64,000 bases of DNA from Rosa chinensis (lineage: Eukaryota > Streptophyta > Magnoliopsida > Rosales > Rosaceae): NCBI RefSeq assembly GCF_002994745.2, contig NC_037091.1:57087612-57151611 (forward strand), written 5' to 3'. Made by a program: the position numbers and the translations under genes. This document shows positions 31,319-44,733 of this stretch, piece by piece (the stretch's first letter is position 1; the number at the start of each line of letters is the position of its first letter). A model generated the notes under the pieces. It was not told where the DNA came from. It did no database searches and saw only the letters and a list, made by a program, of their open reading frames with translations.

Positions 31319-34300
31319 TTGATCACTATGTTCATCGACCATTATCGATGGCACAGGGTCCTGGTCAATAGTGGCGCGGTAGTTAGCGTCATGTTCGACA
31401 GCTGCTATGAGGGTCTGAACCGAGACAAAAAGAAACTCACCCAGGATCACGAGCCTTTGATCAGTTTTGCAGGAGAAATCACACAGCCCTTGGGGTCCTA
31501 TAACTTGCACATAACACTCGGTAGAGGCAGCACTATCGCCACAATGACAACACACTTTATCATCATCAACTGCCCCTCATCCTACAACGTCATCCTAGGG
31601 TGAGACGCCATCTGGGGACTTCAATGTTTCGTAGCAGGACACGTGCTAATGATGAAGATACCCACCCCTGGGGGCACCCTCACCATCAGAGGTGATTAGG
31701 AGTTAGTGAGACAGTGTAATTCCTTGACTGCCGCGAGAGGGCACGACAGACGTGAGGTACTCTTGACCACAAACCTGCCCACCCCATCCGACAAGCCTGA
31801 CGACCTAAGAGAAGACCACGAGACCCAGGACGATAGCGATACATACAGCAAAAGAAAGGAGGATAAAAGGAAGCTCAAACACCCAAGGCTAGATGCCTTA
31901 GAGGACTTGATATCGGTCTCCATATCCGATACGAAACTGGAAAGAAAGGTTAAGAATAGCTCCAAAATGTACCCATAGTTTCAAACAGAATTAATTGCCT
32001 TCCTCAAGTCTAGACAAGAGATGTTTGCATGGTCATACACTAACATGCTAGGGATCTCACCAGAATTGCTGACCCACAAACTCACCATCTCATCGAACGT
32101 TCCCCCTATCAAACAAAAAAGAAAAGCCTTCATAGAAGAAAAATACAAGGTCATCCAGGCAGAAGTCAAGAAGCTCCAAGATATCGGGTTCGTCAAAGAA
32201 GTATCATACCTGACATGGCTATCAAATGTCATAATGGTAAAGAACCCCAATGGCAAATGGCGAATGTGTGTCGATTACACCAACCTAAACAAGGCCTACC
32301 CAAAGGACAGTTTTCATCTACCAAGAATTGACCAGCTTGTCGATTCCACTGCAGGCCACAAGCTTATTAGCTTCATGGACGCCTTCTCGAGGTACAAGCA
32401 GATCGCCATGGAACCTTCCGATCTAGAACACACATCATTCACCACTGAAAACGGCCTATATTGCTACAAGGTAATGCCATTTGGCCTCAAAAACGCTGGA
32501 GCAATATATCAGAGATTTGTCAACTCCATGTTTGCGGATCACATCGGGAAGATAATGAAAGTATATGTCGACGATACTTGTCAAAAACATCACCATCAAA
32601 GATCACATCAAAAACCTGGGCATCGTTTTCGACATCTTACTCGAATACGGTATGCGACTCAACCCAGACAAATGTATGTTCGGCGTCCTTAGAGGAGAAT
32701 TCCTAGGCTTTGTGGTTAGCGAGAGAGGCATTGAGGCAAATCCGGAGAAGGTTCAAGCCATCCTCGATATGGCACCACTAAAGACGAGAAATGAGGTACA
32801 ATCCCTCACGGGTAAGGCTGTAGCTCTCGCCCGGTTCATATCCCGCTTAACCAACAAATGCGCTCCCTTTTTGAAGCTCTTTAAAACTCACCACACAAAG
32901 AAAATCGACTGGGGACCCGAGCACGAAAAGGCTTTCAAAGGAATCCGAGACTACCTGGCGTCGGTACCTACTCTTTCCAAATCCATCCTCCGAGAAACCC
33001 TATACATTTATCTCACAGTATCAATCACAACAGTCAGTGCTACCCTTGTCAGATGCCAGAACAGTGACGAGTTACCAGTATATTATACCAGCAAAGGGTT
33101 CAACAATGCCAAGTCCAGATACTCTGATATCGAAAAGTTTTCCCTCGCACTCCTCACTGCTGCCCGACAGCTACGGCAATACTTTTAGACACACACCATT
33201 CATGTCTTGACCAACTAACCCTTGAAACAGGTCCTCTAGAAACTAGAATCCTCAAGAAGGTTAGTCAAATGGTCCATTGAACTAGGCGAGTTTGACATCC
33301 ATTACATGCCACGCACAGCCATTAAAGGGAAGGTGCCGCAGACTTCATTACAGAATTCATATCTTTGGAGGATAGCGAGTCCCTAAACGAGACGGAATCG
33401 CAGCCCAGCACCACCCCAACGTGGACACTTCATGTCAACGGGGCCTCTAATAGCTAACTCAGCTGGGCAGGAGTCGTTTTGACTGACCCAGAGGGGTACA
33501 CATATGAGTACGCACTACAGTTCAAGTTCAAAGCCTCGAACAACACAGCCGAGTACGAAGCACTGATAGCCAGTGTCCAATCGGCAAAGGAACTGGGAAT
33601 GAAAAGCCTGAACATCTTCAACGACTCACAACTAGTCGTAAACCAGGTTAACGGAGATTTCCAAGCAAAAGAGCCATATTTATCCCATTATTAGTCCCTC
33701 ACAAAGGCTCTAGTCAAGCAATGCCTCCCTGCCATACCATCGCCCTGATCCCACTGGCACAGAACACTAAAGTAGATGCTGTCACTAGGCTAGCAACATC
33801 ACCACCCGACACTGATATTGGAAACCTCAAAATGGAAGTCCTGGAAAAGCCAAGTATCGACAGATCATTCTCAGAGATATTCACCACGGAGAGTCAAAGG
33901 CCACCCTCATGGATGGACTCATTCATTGATTACCTCTCAAAGGGTATCGTGCCAACAAACAAGGCTATCGCCACTAGACTTTGCAGAAGAGCGACACTGT
34001 ACACAGTCCGCGAGGGAAAGATATATAGAAAAAGAAGGTCATTCCCCCTACTGAAATGCATCTCCCTCGAGGAAAAACAACTAGTTCTACTATCATTACA
34101 CAATGGGGTTGTTAATGTCTAAGATTTGGCGGTAGCCAAACCTTGGTTAACGCTGGTCCGAGGGGCGAACCGCTACTTGTGATATCCTTGTTGCTTCCAC
34201 TATCTGTTAAATGAAATACAAAGGGGCGTCAGAGGGAGACCGCGGTTGGTGGTCTTCTCTTCTCTGATGCCTAAGTTAGTCAATGTATTTGTGTTGACAG

Positions 34301-34740
34301 AATAACGTTATGTAAGTAGTAAATGCGTAATTAATGAGGGGAGAGGAGTGGACCTTTTATAGGTAGCGAAGAGACTGATCTCTTCCTTATTTTTGATGTG
34401 GGATTGATATGCTTAAGTTCCCAGATTATGATGCTTCAGCGAGGTGACCTTGGCGCTGCACATGGCAGCGCGTCAATGGCGATCTAGGGATGAGCCGGGG
34501 CTCAGGTGATAGCTTGCTTGGCTGTGTTTCCGTAGGTAACACCCACGATAGTTGTTGGTACCACTTGCGGCAGTATGTGCGTGGCTCATTGTAGCTAATT
34601 ATGCTTAGGTAAATACTCGTGTAAGTACAGGGGTCTGTGGCAAACTTGTAGGGGTCAGGAACTGAGCATTCAAGACACTCTTTACAGGGTATTACTGGCC
34701 CACTATCGAAGAAGATGCAAAACGTATACCCGACGTGAAG
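31319..34740 (+). pseudogene. B1 pol: protease, RT, two RNase H domains, integrase start
   Basis: Protease reads VLVNSGAVVSV near 31360, so the catalytic Asp is Asn. Reverse transcriptase (about 32100-32700) keeps VDYTNLNKAYPKDSF, MPFGLKNAGAIYQR and an intact YVDD, but a deletion of about 2 bp directly after YVDD (near 32577) shifts the frame. The first RNase H ends near 33188. The second, Tat-type RNase H begins with HVNGAS (usual HVDGSS, so a catalytic Asp is Asn) and continues with NTAEYEALIASVQSA and NDSQLVVNQ. The frame resumes after the solo LTR (34110-34629) with the integrase H-H-C-C beginning and breaks off near 34740. Multiple stops and both truncated ends make it dead. Confidence 0.85.
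34110..34629 (-). repeat. Solo family A LTR inside B1, duplication GGGGT
   Basis: A complete 520-bp LTR in reverse orientation (TGTTAATGTC to GTAAGTACA). A perfect 5-bp duplication GGGGT lies at 34105-34109 and 34630-34634. Integrase-coding sequence of B1 continues across it. This is a clean insertion followed by LTR-LTR recombination. It carries the TATA block on its minus strand (seen here as CCTTTTATAGG). Confidence 0.93.
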
Positions 34741-36435
34741 GAAAGGATGGATTTCAAAACTTCTTAATTAGTGCGGTATTGGTTTAACCATTAAACTACT
34801 AACTAAACATAAAAGCCATTCCTTTAACCCATGATCTTGGCTTATTATGATATGTATATAAACAAAGCATGCTTAGTAATGAAGAACAAAGAGGGAGTTT
34901 ATGTTCTACTCACCCTTGGAGCGTGATCTCAATCCGATCCAAGTGAACCACCAAAGTTTCTCTCTCCTTGATTTCTCCTTGTGTGTGTCTCCTCCACCTT
35001 AAAGCACCTTGGATTAAGAACTCCTTTTTGTACTCCTTCTTATGCTTGTAGACCCCTCCTTGATGTTACAACTAGAGCCACAAAAGGATGTGGCCTCTAA
35101 GGATCTTCACCAAGTGAATCAAGAGATGAAGAAAGATGAAAGGAAGGGAAGAAGTATGCAAGTGTTTTTCCTTCCTTGTTATAACGCCAACTTGTGCAAT
35201 TAGACAAAGAGGAACTCTCTCCTACTAACTAAAAGATGATAGTGTGAAGACACACACTTGCTTCACCTCACTCTTTGTCCATGCTTTCACCTTTTATAAT
35301 AGGAAATAACTCCAACTACTAAAAGTGAAATATTGACTTTCACAAAGCCAATATGTTGGCTGGTCTATACATGCTATTGGGCACTAAATCTTGGGCTTTC
35401 ATTCAAATCTCACTTAGTGAACCCCAAGTCCATACCAAAACCCGAAAATCGTTTAGGCCCAATAGGTTATGTTTTACCCGAAAAACTTAATTATGTCCAA
35501 ATAATAAATCTAATTAATTATTTGGTCATAACCAACTCTTATTTAATCTTCTTCATATACAATCTCAAGGATCCACTTATATGGTGTGCGATCTCTTAGG
35601 TTCTAATTAACAAGGCAGTGAAGTTTATAGAACCATTCTATTTCATTTACGAATCAAAACTCCTTTTTGATTATCCCTTGTTATTAGGATCATAAATGAT
35701 TATCAATCCTCGGGGACTTCACAAGTCATGAGTGACGTCTTGCAACATATCATGACTACCCTAGTTAATATAAAATTACAAATAACCTATTCAATTGGAA
35801 TTACAATACAATACGGTCCTTCTCTAACACGATGTTCTAAATCACATCATTGGGGTATGAGATTGATATGTCAACCCCCTAATGTGATTTCCATTCTTAT
35901 GTGATTCTTAGAATGTGATTAGAAACTCCTTTTTAATCTCATTCATTGCTTTGGCCAAAGACTTTTGAATCACATCTTTGAACATACACCTTATTTACTT
36001 AAGGTTAGAGATTCCTTATTGTATACTCACATGTCTCTATGACTGAATTGATTACACCAACGAATGCATCAATCATATCCATGAAGGGATATAATATTAT
36101 TGCATCATCAAGAGCTAATCCACTCACTCATAAGACAACCATGGTGTCTCAGGTCAAATGACTAATTTGTATTATTGCAATTTAGAGTTCAAATTTGACA
36201 TGTAAGTAAAACTCCATACAAGAACTCTAACGATCGCATTCAGTGTACTTTTTATAATAAGAGCATCCACATACTTGTATTAGTGTCTCTACATGAATGA
36301 CAAGAGACATATCATCCTTCATATTGAGCATACATAGTATGTGCTAGTCTTTCCGGATTATCAATGTCCAAATGATAATCCTATGACTAGGAACCTTTTA
36401 GGATAAGAGTATAAAAGAGTAAAGGTCTCACACAT
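34741..36435. mobile_element. Unclassified non-coding repeat, LTR-like
   Basis: About 1.7 kb of AT-rich sequence without significant frames. Its style (long non-coding stretch, with TTATTAGGATCATAAATG and ATCAATGTCCAAATGATAATCC motifs) resembles long plant LTRs of copia type, but I cannot prove termini or a duplication. The only frame above 80 codons (35333-35599) shows no recognisable features. Confidence 0.3.
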
Positions 36436-36439
36436 CTAA

Positions 36440-36784
36440 CTTTTTAGATTACTTTCTCTTTAACTCATATGGAGGAAACCCGGCCTTGCCAACTTGTCTC
36501 GACAACATGCTTTGAAGACTACAAATGGGACTCTTTGTCCCACATTGAAGAAAATGTAAATGAGAGGGGTTCCCTTACCTATAAAAGGGACCCCTCCTCC
36601 CACTTAAGATCCATCTCTTATAATCCCTTTGGGCCGCAAGGTCCAAACACATAGTTAAACATTTCAAGTGGGCGTAGTTTCCCGCTAAGGCGGGAGACGA
36701 ACCACTATACTTATTGTGTCTCACTCTCTCTCTTTCTCTCTTTCTTTAATGTTAATTAGAGCCTTCGGTTTCTAAACATTAACA
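36440..36784 (+). repeat. Family C LTR, 3' part
   Basis: The right terminus TAAACATTAACA at 36784 is followed at once by the primer-binding site TTGGCGCCATCTGTGG. A TATA box (TATAAAAGGG) lies near 36582. The terminus matches the family A LTR end (GCATTAACA), but the body differs. The left boundary is uncertain; 36440 is an estimate. Confidence 0.6.
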
Positions 36785-36803
36785 TTGGCGCCATCTGTGG
36801 AAA
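36785..36803 (+). other. Primer-binding site of family C
   Basis: TTGGCGCCATCTGTGGAAA directly follows the LTR end and is nearly the same as the family A site at 19259. This links the replication of the two families. Confidence 0.65.
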
Positions 36804-39800
36804 GCCGATACAATGGCTTCGTCACTTACCATGCATTAAGTTACCTTAACGGAAGTTCAAAGAAATTGTCTTTTCTTTTCTTATTTGAGTTATTTACTCA
36901 CTGGGCATCAACTTTTTTAATGAGCACGGTAAATAAAATAATTTTTCTCTTCCTACATAAGAAGTTTGCCTCGCCAGCTCAAAATTCAAACATCTTCTTG
37001 CTCCGCTAAGTGCCAGCTCCAATCTCTAAAAAAAAAAAAAAGTGGCGTGATGCTCTAGCGCCACCGCCAACCCATTCCGAGCGGTAAAACAAAAACAAAA
37101 ATTTGCAACAAGTTCAACTTGGGCTCAGTGCCTGCAAAATTCCAAGTCAAGATGAGGTCAACGCCAACTTAAAGGGCTGGTCAACGCCGACCAACTCTGG
37201 TCAATGCCGATGAAGGTTGGTCAACGCTAAACCACTATAAAAATAAAAAATTGGCCATCAACTTACTCTGGACACCCAGAGACATACTGTGGACATTTTG
37301 GCACTCCAAAATCATCATCAGCAACTTTCGCCAAGCAAGCACCCACCACCAAGCTTGATCAACGCAAGCATGTTAAAAAAAAATCTGCTAGCAAGGTTAA
37401 TCCAGCGGTCAGCGACCCAGTGTGCACCAGTGCCAACGTCCAGGGGTTAGCGTCCCAGCGGTACCACGTAGCTTCCAGCGGTCAGCACCCTGCGGTAGAG
37501 CCTAGCAGTCAGTGACCCAGTGTGCACTAGCGCCAACGACTAGTGGTCAGCATCCCAGCGGTACCACCTAGCTTCTAGCGGTCAGCGACCCAACGGTAGA
37601 GCCTAGCAGTTAGCAACTTAGAGGTAGCGCCTTGCAGTTAGCGACCCGGCTGTAGAGCCTAGCAGTCAGCGGCCCAGCGGTAGCGAGGCTAGCGCACAGA
37701 GCAACCGCCTAAGCCGTTACCAGCTCTAGCGGCAGCGCCAAGCGCCGCACAGCAGCAACCAATGCATAACATGTAGCGATCATTCACAGCAGCATCACAG
37801 CAGTTAACACACCTCATCGGTCAAACTTATACAACGCCGGCCACAAAATATCAAACCAGCAATTCATCTAGGCACCCATGATTAGCGATCATCTTCTTTA
37901 TCAACACTAGCCACCAACAACTTCAATCAAATTCTCGTTCTATTCGATCAATCACAATGCTCAAATTGCAACGCATAGCTCCAGGCCTTCACGTTAAGTG
38001 TAGTGGCACTACCAAGCTCTACAGCCAGGTGGCAGCTCCGCTAGCCAAGGTTCCACCAAGCTAGCCCCGTTGAGCAAAGCTCTGCTACCGCTAGCCATTC
38101 TCCCCTGTGAACCACAGCCTGCAGCCCAGTGCACTCCTCTAGCAAGGGCCAACATGCCAGCGACCTCTACTGGGCACCACCACCGGCAGCCCAGTGCAGT
38201 CCGCTTTCTGATCATCAATCTTAGATTGATCATCTCTCTCCCCCCCTTGCATGTCGGCCACCACCATCGCATACCCAGCTTATTAATCATCTACTCTGGG
38301 CACCTATGTATCTTCTCTTAGCACCCAAGCTGTCCCTTCTAAGAATCTAGCAATTTGCTCCGAGCATCTGATAGTACTCCAAAATGTCCAGCTGATAAGA
38401 AGATAAGTTTTTTTTTTTTCAAACTTTCAATTACCGAGGTAAAAGGCCAGGCTCCATATCTCTATGATTATTGTTCTTTAACAACAGAACATGATTATGC
38501 ATGATTATTGTTCTTACCATATCTTACATTTGGTATTAATCTATTGGCCGCATGCTCTATCTTTGCTTAGATCGTCGACACACAAACATGTTTTGGTGAG
38601 CTAGGTATCAACACTAATTTCATACATATAAGCTTCTACAGCCTATGAAGCACCAGCAAAATGATGGATGAATAAACCGATTTATGCATGCCACTATCAC
38701 CTCTATTACCTTTGGGATAACTCAATGCATTACTTTGGAGCTAACGCTTCACACATTACCTTGTACAAAATACATTTATACTGTGCACATATAACATGAT
38801 CATTCTCGATTAAAAGACCGCATGGACAATTGCTATGCTTAAGAACCTTGTCTCAAATATGCTTCACGGCATTAGAATTGCACTTTTGGACATTCAAAAT
38901 AGCAGTGAACTTTGGCCCATGCCCAATCTAATCAGTCTAGTTCAATGTATGAATTGACATATGCAAAGTGATTATTTAAACAAAAATCTCTATAGGCTCT
39001 AGGGCGTAATGCTTACATGGTGAGTTATTGAAAATGTTTCCCTAAACATTTCATTATCACTTTGAAATACACATTAAAGACAAAGTAGATTCGTGTGTGA
39101 TCAAACATGTCATTTATTACCAATGACTATATCGCTTATACACTTTGCTTAATATCTTGTCAAAGTACATATATAAGCTATTAGTGTTGATTTTACAAAC
39201 TCATGTACTAATCACCTATCTTGTTTCAAGGAGACATATTCACCGATCACTTCTCCAATTAGCGAAATCATCATCCTTCTACTATGGAACTTCACCGGAG
39301 CAATGGAGCGTCATGCTTGGACAACTCCAACATGATTTGGGTACTTATATCAATGCCAACTTCAACTCACTCCAAATCGGCATAAGATAATTAACTATAT
39401 CTTCCTTTCTTTACGCTCTTTCAATTTGAGCTACTGCCATGCCAATGCCATGCTTCTATAACTCTTAAGCATGCCTACAATATTTTGTAGATTTGGCAAC
39501 GCCTTCGAAGCCTTACATGCTAGATATGCCATGCCTCACATATCGATCTCAATGATCTCTAAGCATGTTTCAACTCAAAAATGTTATTAGCAACTTTATT
39601 ACAAGTACATGTTATACGTATGCAATGCTTAAATCAATTTAATGTGACACTCACTTAAACAACCTATGTCATATCTAGAAGCTTGTGACACTCATGACTT
39701 AATTAAATATGCTCAGATAACGATTTGCTCGGGTTACGACTCGCTTGGGTATCGAGCATGGCCACGACTTGTTTGGGCCACGCCCCGCATGGTCGCATAG

Positions 39801-40318
39801 CGCCTACCCGCTCAACTACACCCAACTTGCTTGAACACAACCTAACTTGCTCAAACGTATCCAACATGCTTTAGTTAAGCTCTAGGTTCATAATGCTTCA
39901 TAAATATCACTTGCTATTTTGTTGCCTATACAATTAGCAATATTTACATGTACTTTATGTGTAAACATATGGTCTAGCCTCCGGGCACCATACTTTGTCA
40001 AACTTTCCCCACGGTAAAGAGACCTAAACAGGTCTAGACTCCACGAGTCTATGGTCTATGACCAACCGCCAAGCGGTAAGGCAACGCCTCATAATGACAA
40101 TGACCGCTACGCGGAGTTGCAATCAGGTTTTTCTCCTCCGGAAAGAGTAAAGGGACCAGTTAACGTAGCCCACAACATCCATTGATTCGACAGTAAACCT
40201 CCGACGCTTGGGTATCAAAGATTCGGTTCGCTGCCTAACACCCACTGCTTCTACGCAACTCCCCTTATCAAACAATTTTTCAACCATACGGAGGTCTATA
40301 GCCAGGAGTGGGGGACTC
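36804..40318 (+). mobile_element. Family C internal region, non-coding (LARD-like)
   Basis: About 3.5 kb between the primer-binding site and the B2 LTR hold no gag, protease, RT, RNase H or integrase motif. The first kilobase is GC-rich with tandem repeats (37395-37740). The middle (38400-39960) is AT-rich. The last 330 bp (about 39990-40318) match family A's 3' untranslated region, including GCGGAGTTGCAATCAGG and GAGTGGGGGACTC. This is the organisation of a large retrotransposon derivative that depends on proteins from another element. Its 3' LTR is missing because B2 inserted at 40319. Confidence 0.6.
37395..37740. repeat. Tandem repeats of AGCGGTCAGCGACCC type
   Basis: A higher-order unit of about 125 bp (CCAGCGGTCAGC, AGTGTGCAC, AGCGCCAACG, CCCAGCGGTACCAC) appears twice and then degenerates into shorter AGCGGTAGCG-type copies up to about 37740. 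It lies in the leader of family C. Confidence 0.6.
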
Positions 40319-40717
40319 TGTTGGTATGCACATACCTCTTATGCACAAGTATCGGAAGCACAAAACTCGTATCGCTAAAACACCACGGAGGAAAGCTCCC
40401 AACTGGGGATTCTGATACCCCTCGGGGGATATCGGGATCCCAAGTGACCCACACTGAAAGAAACGGAGCCAAGCTCCCAAAACCTCCTATATTAAGGCCA
40501 TCTCCAACAACCTAAAGAGGTAACTGTTTACTCTCACTTTCCATTATCACTATCTTATTCGATACTGACTTAGGTATCGGAGCGTTGAAGGCCGGCACAC
40601 CCGGTCTTCCCTCTGACCTTCGTCTGTTTTGCAGATAGGTGAGACCGATAGCGATAGTAGCAGACCAATATACCCCGTGTTCAGTTGGACCAGACTGCTC
40701 TCGAGACCACTGAAACA
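40319..40717 (+). repeat. 5' LTR of gypsy element B2
   Basis: This 399-bp LTR begins TGTTGGTATGCACATACC and ends CCACTGAAACA. It is followed by TTTGGCGCTAGAAGAA as primer-binding site. GACTC at 40314-40318 is the expected target copy; its partner is lost with the B2 3' end. A reverse-oriented relative lies at 59260-59663. Confidence 0.85.
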
Positions 40718-40767
40718 TTTGGCGCTAGAAGAACTCCCCTCGCCCTTGTTGGCAGGACAACACATCG

Positions 40768-42620
40768 ATGGCTACCAGCAATCCCAATACCAGCAGCGAC
40801 AATCTGCATAGCGAGACAACGACCCACGAGGTCCAGTGTACTCTCGAGTTTCAGAGCTTGAACACCGAGACTCGGTCGGTCATGACTACAGATCCAACCA
40901 CCGCGTTACAGATAGCGATGCGCGACCTCATGGAAACGCGTGCACGGGTCGAGGCCGAGCGCGCAGCGGCCATGGCAGCCCACCGGGAAGTCGAAAATAT
41001 AACCAACCAGAATCGAACCCTACGAGAGGCACTCCAACTGCGGGTTGCGCATGACGACACCTTGGATAGGGCCCACTAGCAGGACACCCTGATACTGACT
41101 ATTGGCGGTGTCCCCATGCCAGGGCAAGTGCTCACTGCGGACCCCTCCACCAGCCTCGGTGGCACCTTCAAGCCCCCGAATCACACGTCAAGAAGCCCCG
41201 CTGGCCCCGCGCATGGTAGCACCAGCACCGACCCTCCGGTGGTCTACCTGACCTCCCTCTTTTTTTTAAGGCCAACTCGGCGTCGCACCAATTCCCCAAC
41301 CGACCGCCAGCGTGGGGGAACCTCAGATGTCAACACTGCTACAACTACCAACATACCTCCACTCGATCCTAATAGCCGGTCACTGCTGGTTTCCAGGGAA
41401 AGACAGGACCCTTCACCTCCCACATACAGGCCGAGAAGTGCCCACCAGAGGCCAAACTCCTCAAGATCGAAAAGACAGGACCCATTCCACCATTTAGAGG
41501 TCTTCCAATCCATACTCCACGGAACCCGATACACCAACGCCATGGCCTACCATGCGTTCGAGGAAACTTTGACAGACGAAGCCTTGAGCTAGTTCCTTAA
41601 CCTACCTACTAACTCCATTGATAGTTTCCAAGAACTAGGAGACAAGTTCCTGCGAAAATTCATCCTGTGCGGCGGTGGGTATCGCACTACACCTGACCTA
41701 TTTCGGCTCAAGCAACGACCAAACGAGCGCTTGTGAGACTTTGTTCACCGATGGCAAAACCAGGCCACTCAGTGCCGCTCTATCGACCCGACCCTAGCGG
41801 CATCGACATTCAAGCAAGCATTCCAGCCTAGATACTTCTTGCTGCAAATCAACACCAATCCCCCTGCAACATATGATGACCTCCTCGATGCCGCTACTAC
41901 CTTCGCTCATACCGAGTACGATACCTTCAGCCCGACACCAACGCCAGTGCACACCCTGTCACCATACCTCAAGCGAGCAACCCCGATACCAGGAGCAAAG
42001 ACACCAACTGAGACAAACTTGCACAGTCGAGCTATAGGGCCCCACGGGAGTGACAAGGCTACAGCGATAGGAGGGACAAGCAATACGGTAAGAGCCCCGA
42101 GAAGCCAAAGTACAACTCTAGCGGTCGACATCGAAATAGACCATACGGCGGTACCCTACACGGGGATGACCAGCGATCTGTGGCACCCCAATACAAGATT
42201 TATACCACCCTCACTGCCTCTTATGAGGACATCTGGAACAATCACAAGGACATCATCCCACGCCCACCACGGCGCAAACCTGGCCAAGCAAAACCACGAA
42301 ATAACGGCAAATACTGCACATATCATGAGGAGTCTGGCCACCCCACCAATATCTGTTGGGCACTGAAAAATGTCATTGAGCACCTCATTTAGAGTGGCCA
42401 ACTCTTGCAATATCGCACTCCCTCCACTAGCGCTAATGCCATCGAAGCCTACGGCCAGATCCTAACGATACACGGTGACACCCCACGGACACCCGAGACC
42501 ACCACGAACAAAAGGGCCAATGCCCTTGGGGCCAGGAGATATTAGGACTCAGTCATGGCTGCCACACCCCCTAGGTCAAATGGAACCCGATAGCATTCAA
42601 TCGTAGAGAGGATACCATCC
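40768..42620 (+). pseudogene. B2 gag, decayed
   Basis: The frame starts at 40768 (MATSNPNTSSDNLHSE). Nonsense codons follow, for example TAG after LDRAH at 41077 and TAG after DEALS at 41590. Recognisable parts are a charged coiled coil (ARVEAERAAAMAAHREVE), the capsid-like block YTNAMAYHAFEETLTDEA and FVHRWQNQATQCRSI. Frameshifts scramble 41990-42180. The zinc-knuckle-like CTYHEESGHPTNIC lies near 42315. It is the fuller counterpart of the B1 gag fragment. Confidence 0.8.
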
Positions 42621-44220
42621 AAAAGCACCACAACAACCCACTCTTAATTACTATGGTCATCGACCACTATCGATGCCACAGGGTCTTGGTCGATAGAGGC
42701 ACAGCAGTAAGCGTCATATTCGGCAGCTGCTACGAAGGCCTCAATCGAGATCAGAAGAAACTCACCCCAGACCATGAACCTCTAATCAGCTTTGCAGGAG
42801 AAATTACACAGCCCTTGGGATCTGATAATTTGAGGATCACACTGGGCGGCGGCAACACTATCGCCACCATGACGGCACACTTCATCATCGTCGACTGCCC
42901 TTCCTCCTACAACGTCATCCTAGGTTGCGATGCCATATGGGGATTCCAATGCTTTATGGCAGGACACATGCTGATGATGAAGATACCCACTCCGGGTGGC
43001 ATCCTCACCATAAAAGGATATCAAGAGCTCGCAAGACAATGCAACTCCCTGATTGTCGGAAGGGGACACGGCAGGCGAGAGGTACTTCTAACTTCAGACC
43101 TACCCTCCCCATCTGACAAGCCCGATGATCCAAGAAGATCCTGAAATTCCATATGATCGCGATACACGCAGCAAAAAGAAGGACGAGAAGCGCAAGCTCA
43201 AGCACTCGAGACCAGATGCTTTGGGAGACCTGATATCGGTCTTCATTTTCGATGCACACCCAAAAAGAAAAGTTAAGATCGGGTCGTATCTCAAATCCTG
43301 ACAGGAGGTGTTCACATGGTCGTACGCAGATATGCCAGGAATCTCGCCATAACTGTTAACCCACAAATTCACCATCTCACCAGACGTTCCCCCAATTCGC
43401 CAAAAATGAAGGGCCTTCACGGAAGAAAAATACAAGGCGATCCAGGCCGAGGTCAAGAAACTCCAGGACATCGGGTTTGTCCGGGAAGTCTCCTACCCGA
43501 CATGGCTCTCCAATGTTGTAATGGTAAAGAAGCCCAACGAAAAATGGTGCATGTGTGTCAATTACACCAACTTGAAGAAGGCTTGGCCCAAGGACAGTTT
43601 CCCCCTCCGGCAAATTGATCAGCTAGTCGATTCCACTGCAGGCCACAAGCTCCTCAGTTTTATGGACGCTTTCGGCTACAACCAAATCGCCATGGAGCCC
43701 TCCGATCAGGAGCACACATCTTTCACCACAGATAAAGGCTTATATTGTTACAAGGTAATGCCGTTTGGTCTAAAGAACGCCGGGTTCACATACCAGAGAC
43801 TGGTTAACGCCATGTTCGCAGATCATATTGGTAAGATCATAGAGGTATATGTGGACGACATGCTCATCAAAAGCATCACCATTGAAGATCACATCAAAAA
43901 CCTAAGCATTGTCTTTGACATCTTACTCCAATATGGAATGCAACTCAACCCGGACAAGTGTGTGTTTGGCGTACTGGGAGGCAAATTCCTGGGCTTTGTA
44001 GTCAGTGAGAGGGACATCGAGGAAAACCCCGAGAAGGTACAGGCAATCCTCGACATGGCACCACCAAAAACCAGGAATGAGGTCCGGGAAGGTTGGCTCT
44101 CTCGCCCAATTCATATCGCGCTTAACCGACAATTAGGCCCCATTCATCAAGCTCCTCAAAGCACACCATACCGAGACGATCAATTAGGGACCAGAACACG
44201 ACAAGGCTTTCCAGGGCCTC
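42621..44220 (+). pseudogene. B2 pol part 1: protease and reverse transcriptase
   Basis: Protease reads VLVDRGTAVSVIF near 42685, so the D-S/T-G triad has Arg in the middle. Reverse transcriptase runs about 43380-44080 (NVVMVKKPNEKWCMC, DSTAGHKLLSFMDAF, MPFGLKNAGFTYQR) with intact YVDD at 43848-43859. Frameshifts follow near 43140 and 44085. The frame is interrupted at 44220 by the 12-kb composite and resumes at 56242. The five bases GCCTC before the insertion (44216-44220) recur at 56237-56241. Confidence 0.85.
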
Positions 44221-44733
44221 TGTTAATGTTTAAAGTTCAGCGGTAGCCAAACCTTTACTAACGCTGGTCCGATGGGCAGACCGCTATCAATGATACTCAG
44301 AGTTCCTGCTACCTGTCAAGTAAAATACAGAGGGCGTCAAAGGGAGACCGCGCTAGGCGGTCTTCTCTTCTCTGATGCCTAAGTTAGTCAATGTATTTAT
44401 GTTGACAAAGTAACAGTAGGTAAGTCTTAAATGAGTAATTAATTAGGAGAGAGGAGATAACCTTTTATAGGTGAAGAAGGAGCTGATCTTCTTCATGTTT
44501 TTGGTGTGGGACTGATATGCTTCAGTCCCCAGCTCTTGGAGCTTCTAATGTTGTCTTGGCTTGGCGCGTGGCGGCGAGTCAGCTGTGATCTGGGGGCAAG
44601 CCGGGGCTCAAGTGGTAGCCTGCTTGGCCGTGTTCCCGTAGGTCACTCATTTGGCGGGAGTTGGTACAGCTAGCGGTAGCATGAGCGTGGCTCATTATAG
44701 CTAATTATGCTTGTGAATGCCTATGTAAGTACA
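44221..44733 (-). repeat. Left (3') LTR of the composite
   Basis: A complete 513-bp family A LTR in reverse orientation, TGTTAATG to GTAAGTACA. It is followed at 44734 by the reverse of the polypurine tract (AGTCCCCTAAGTCCTCAG), which marks it as the 3' LTR of a minus-strand element. Confidence 0.9.
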
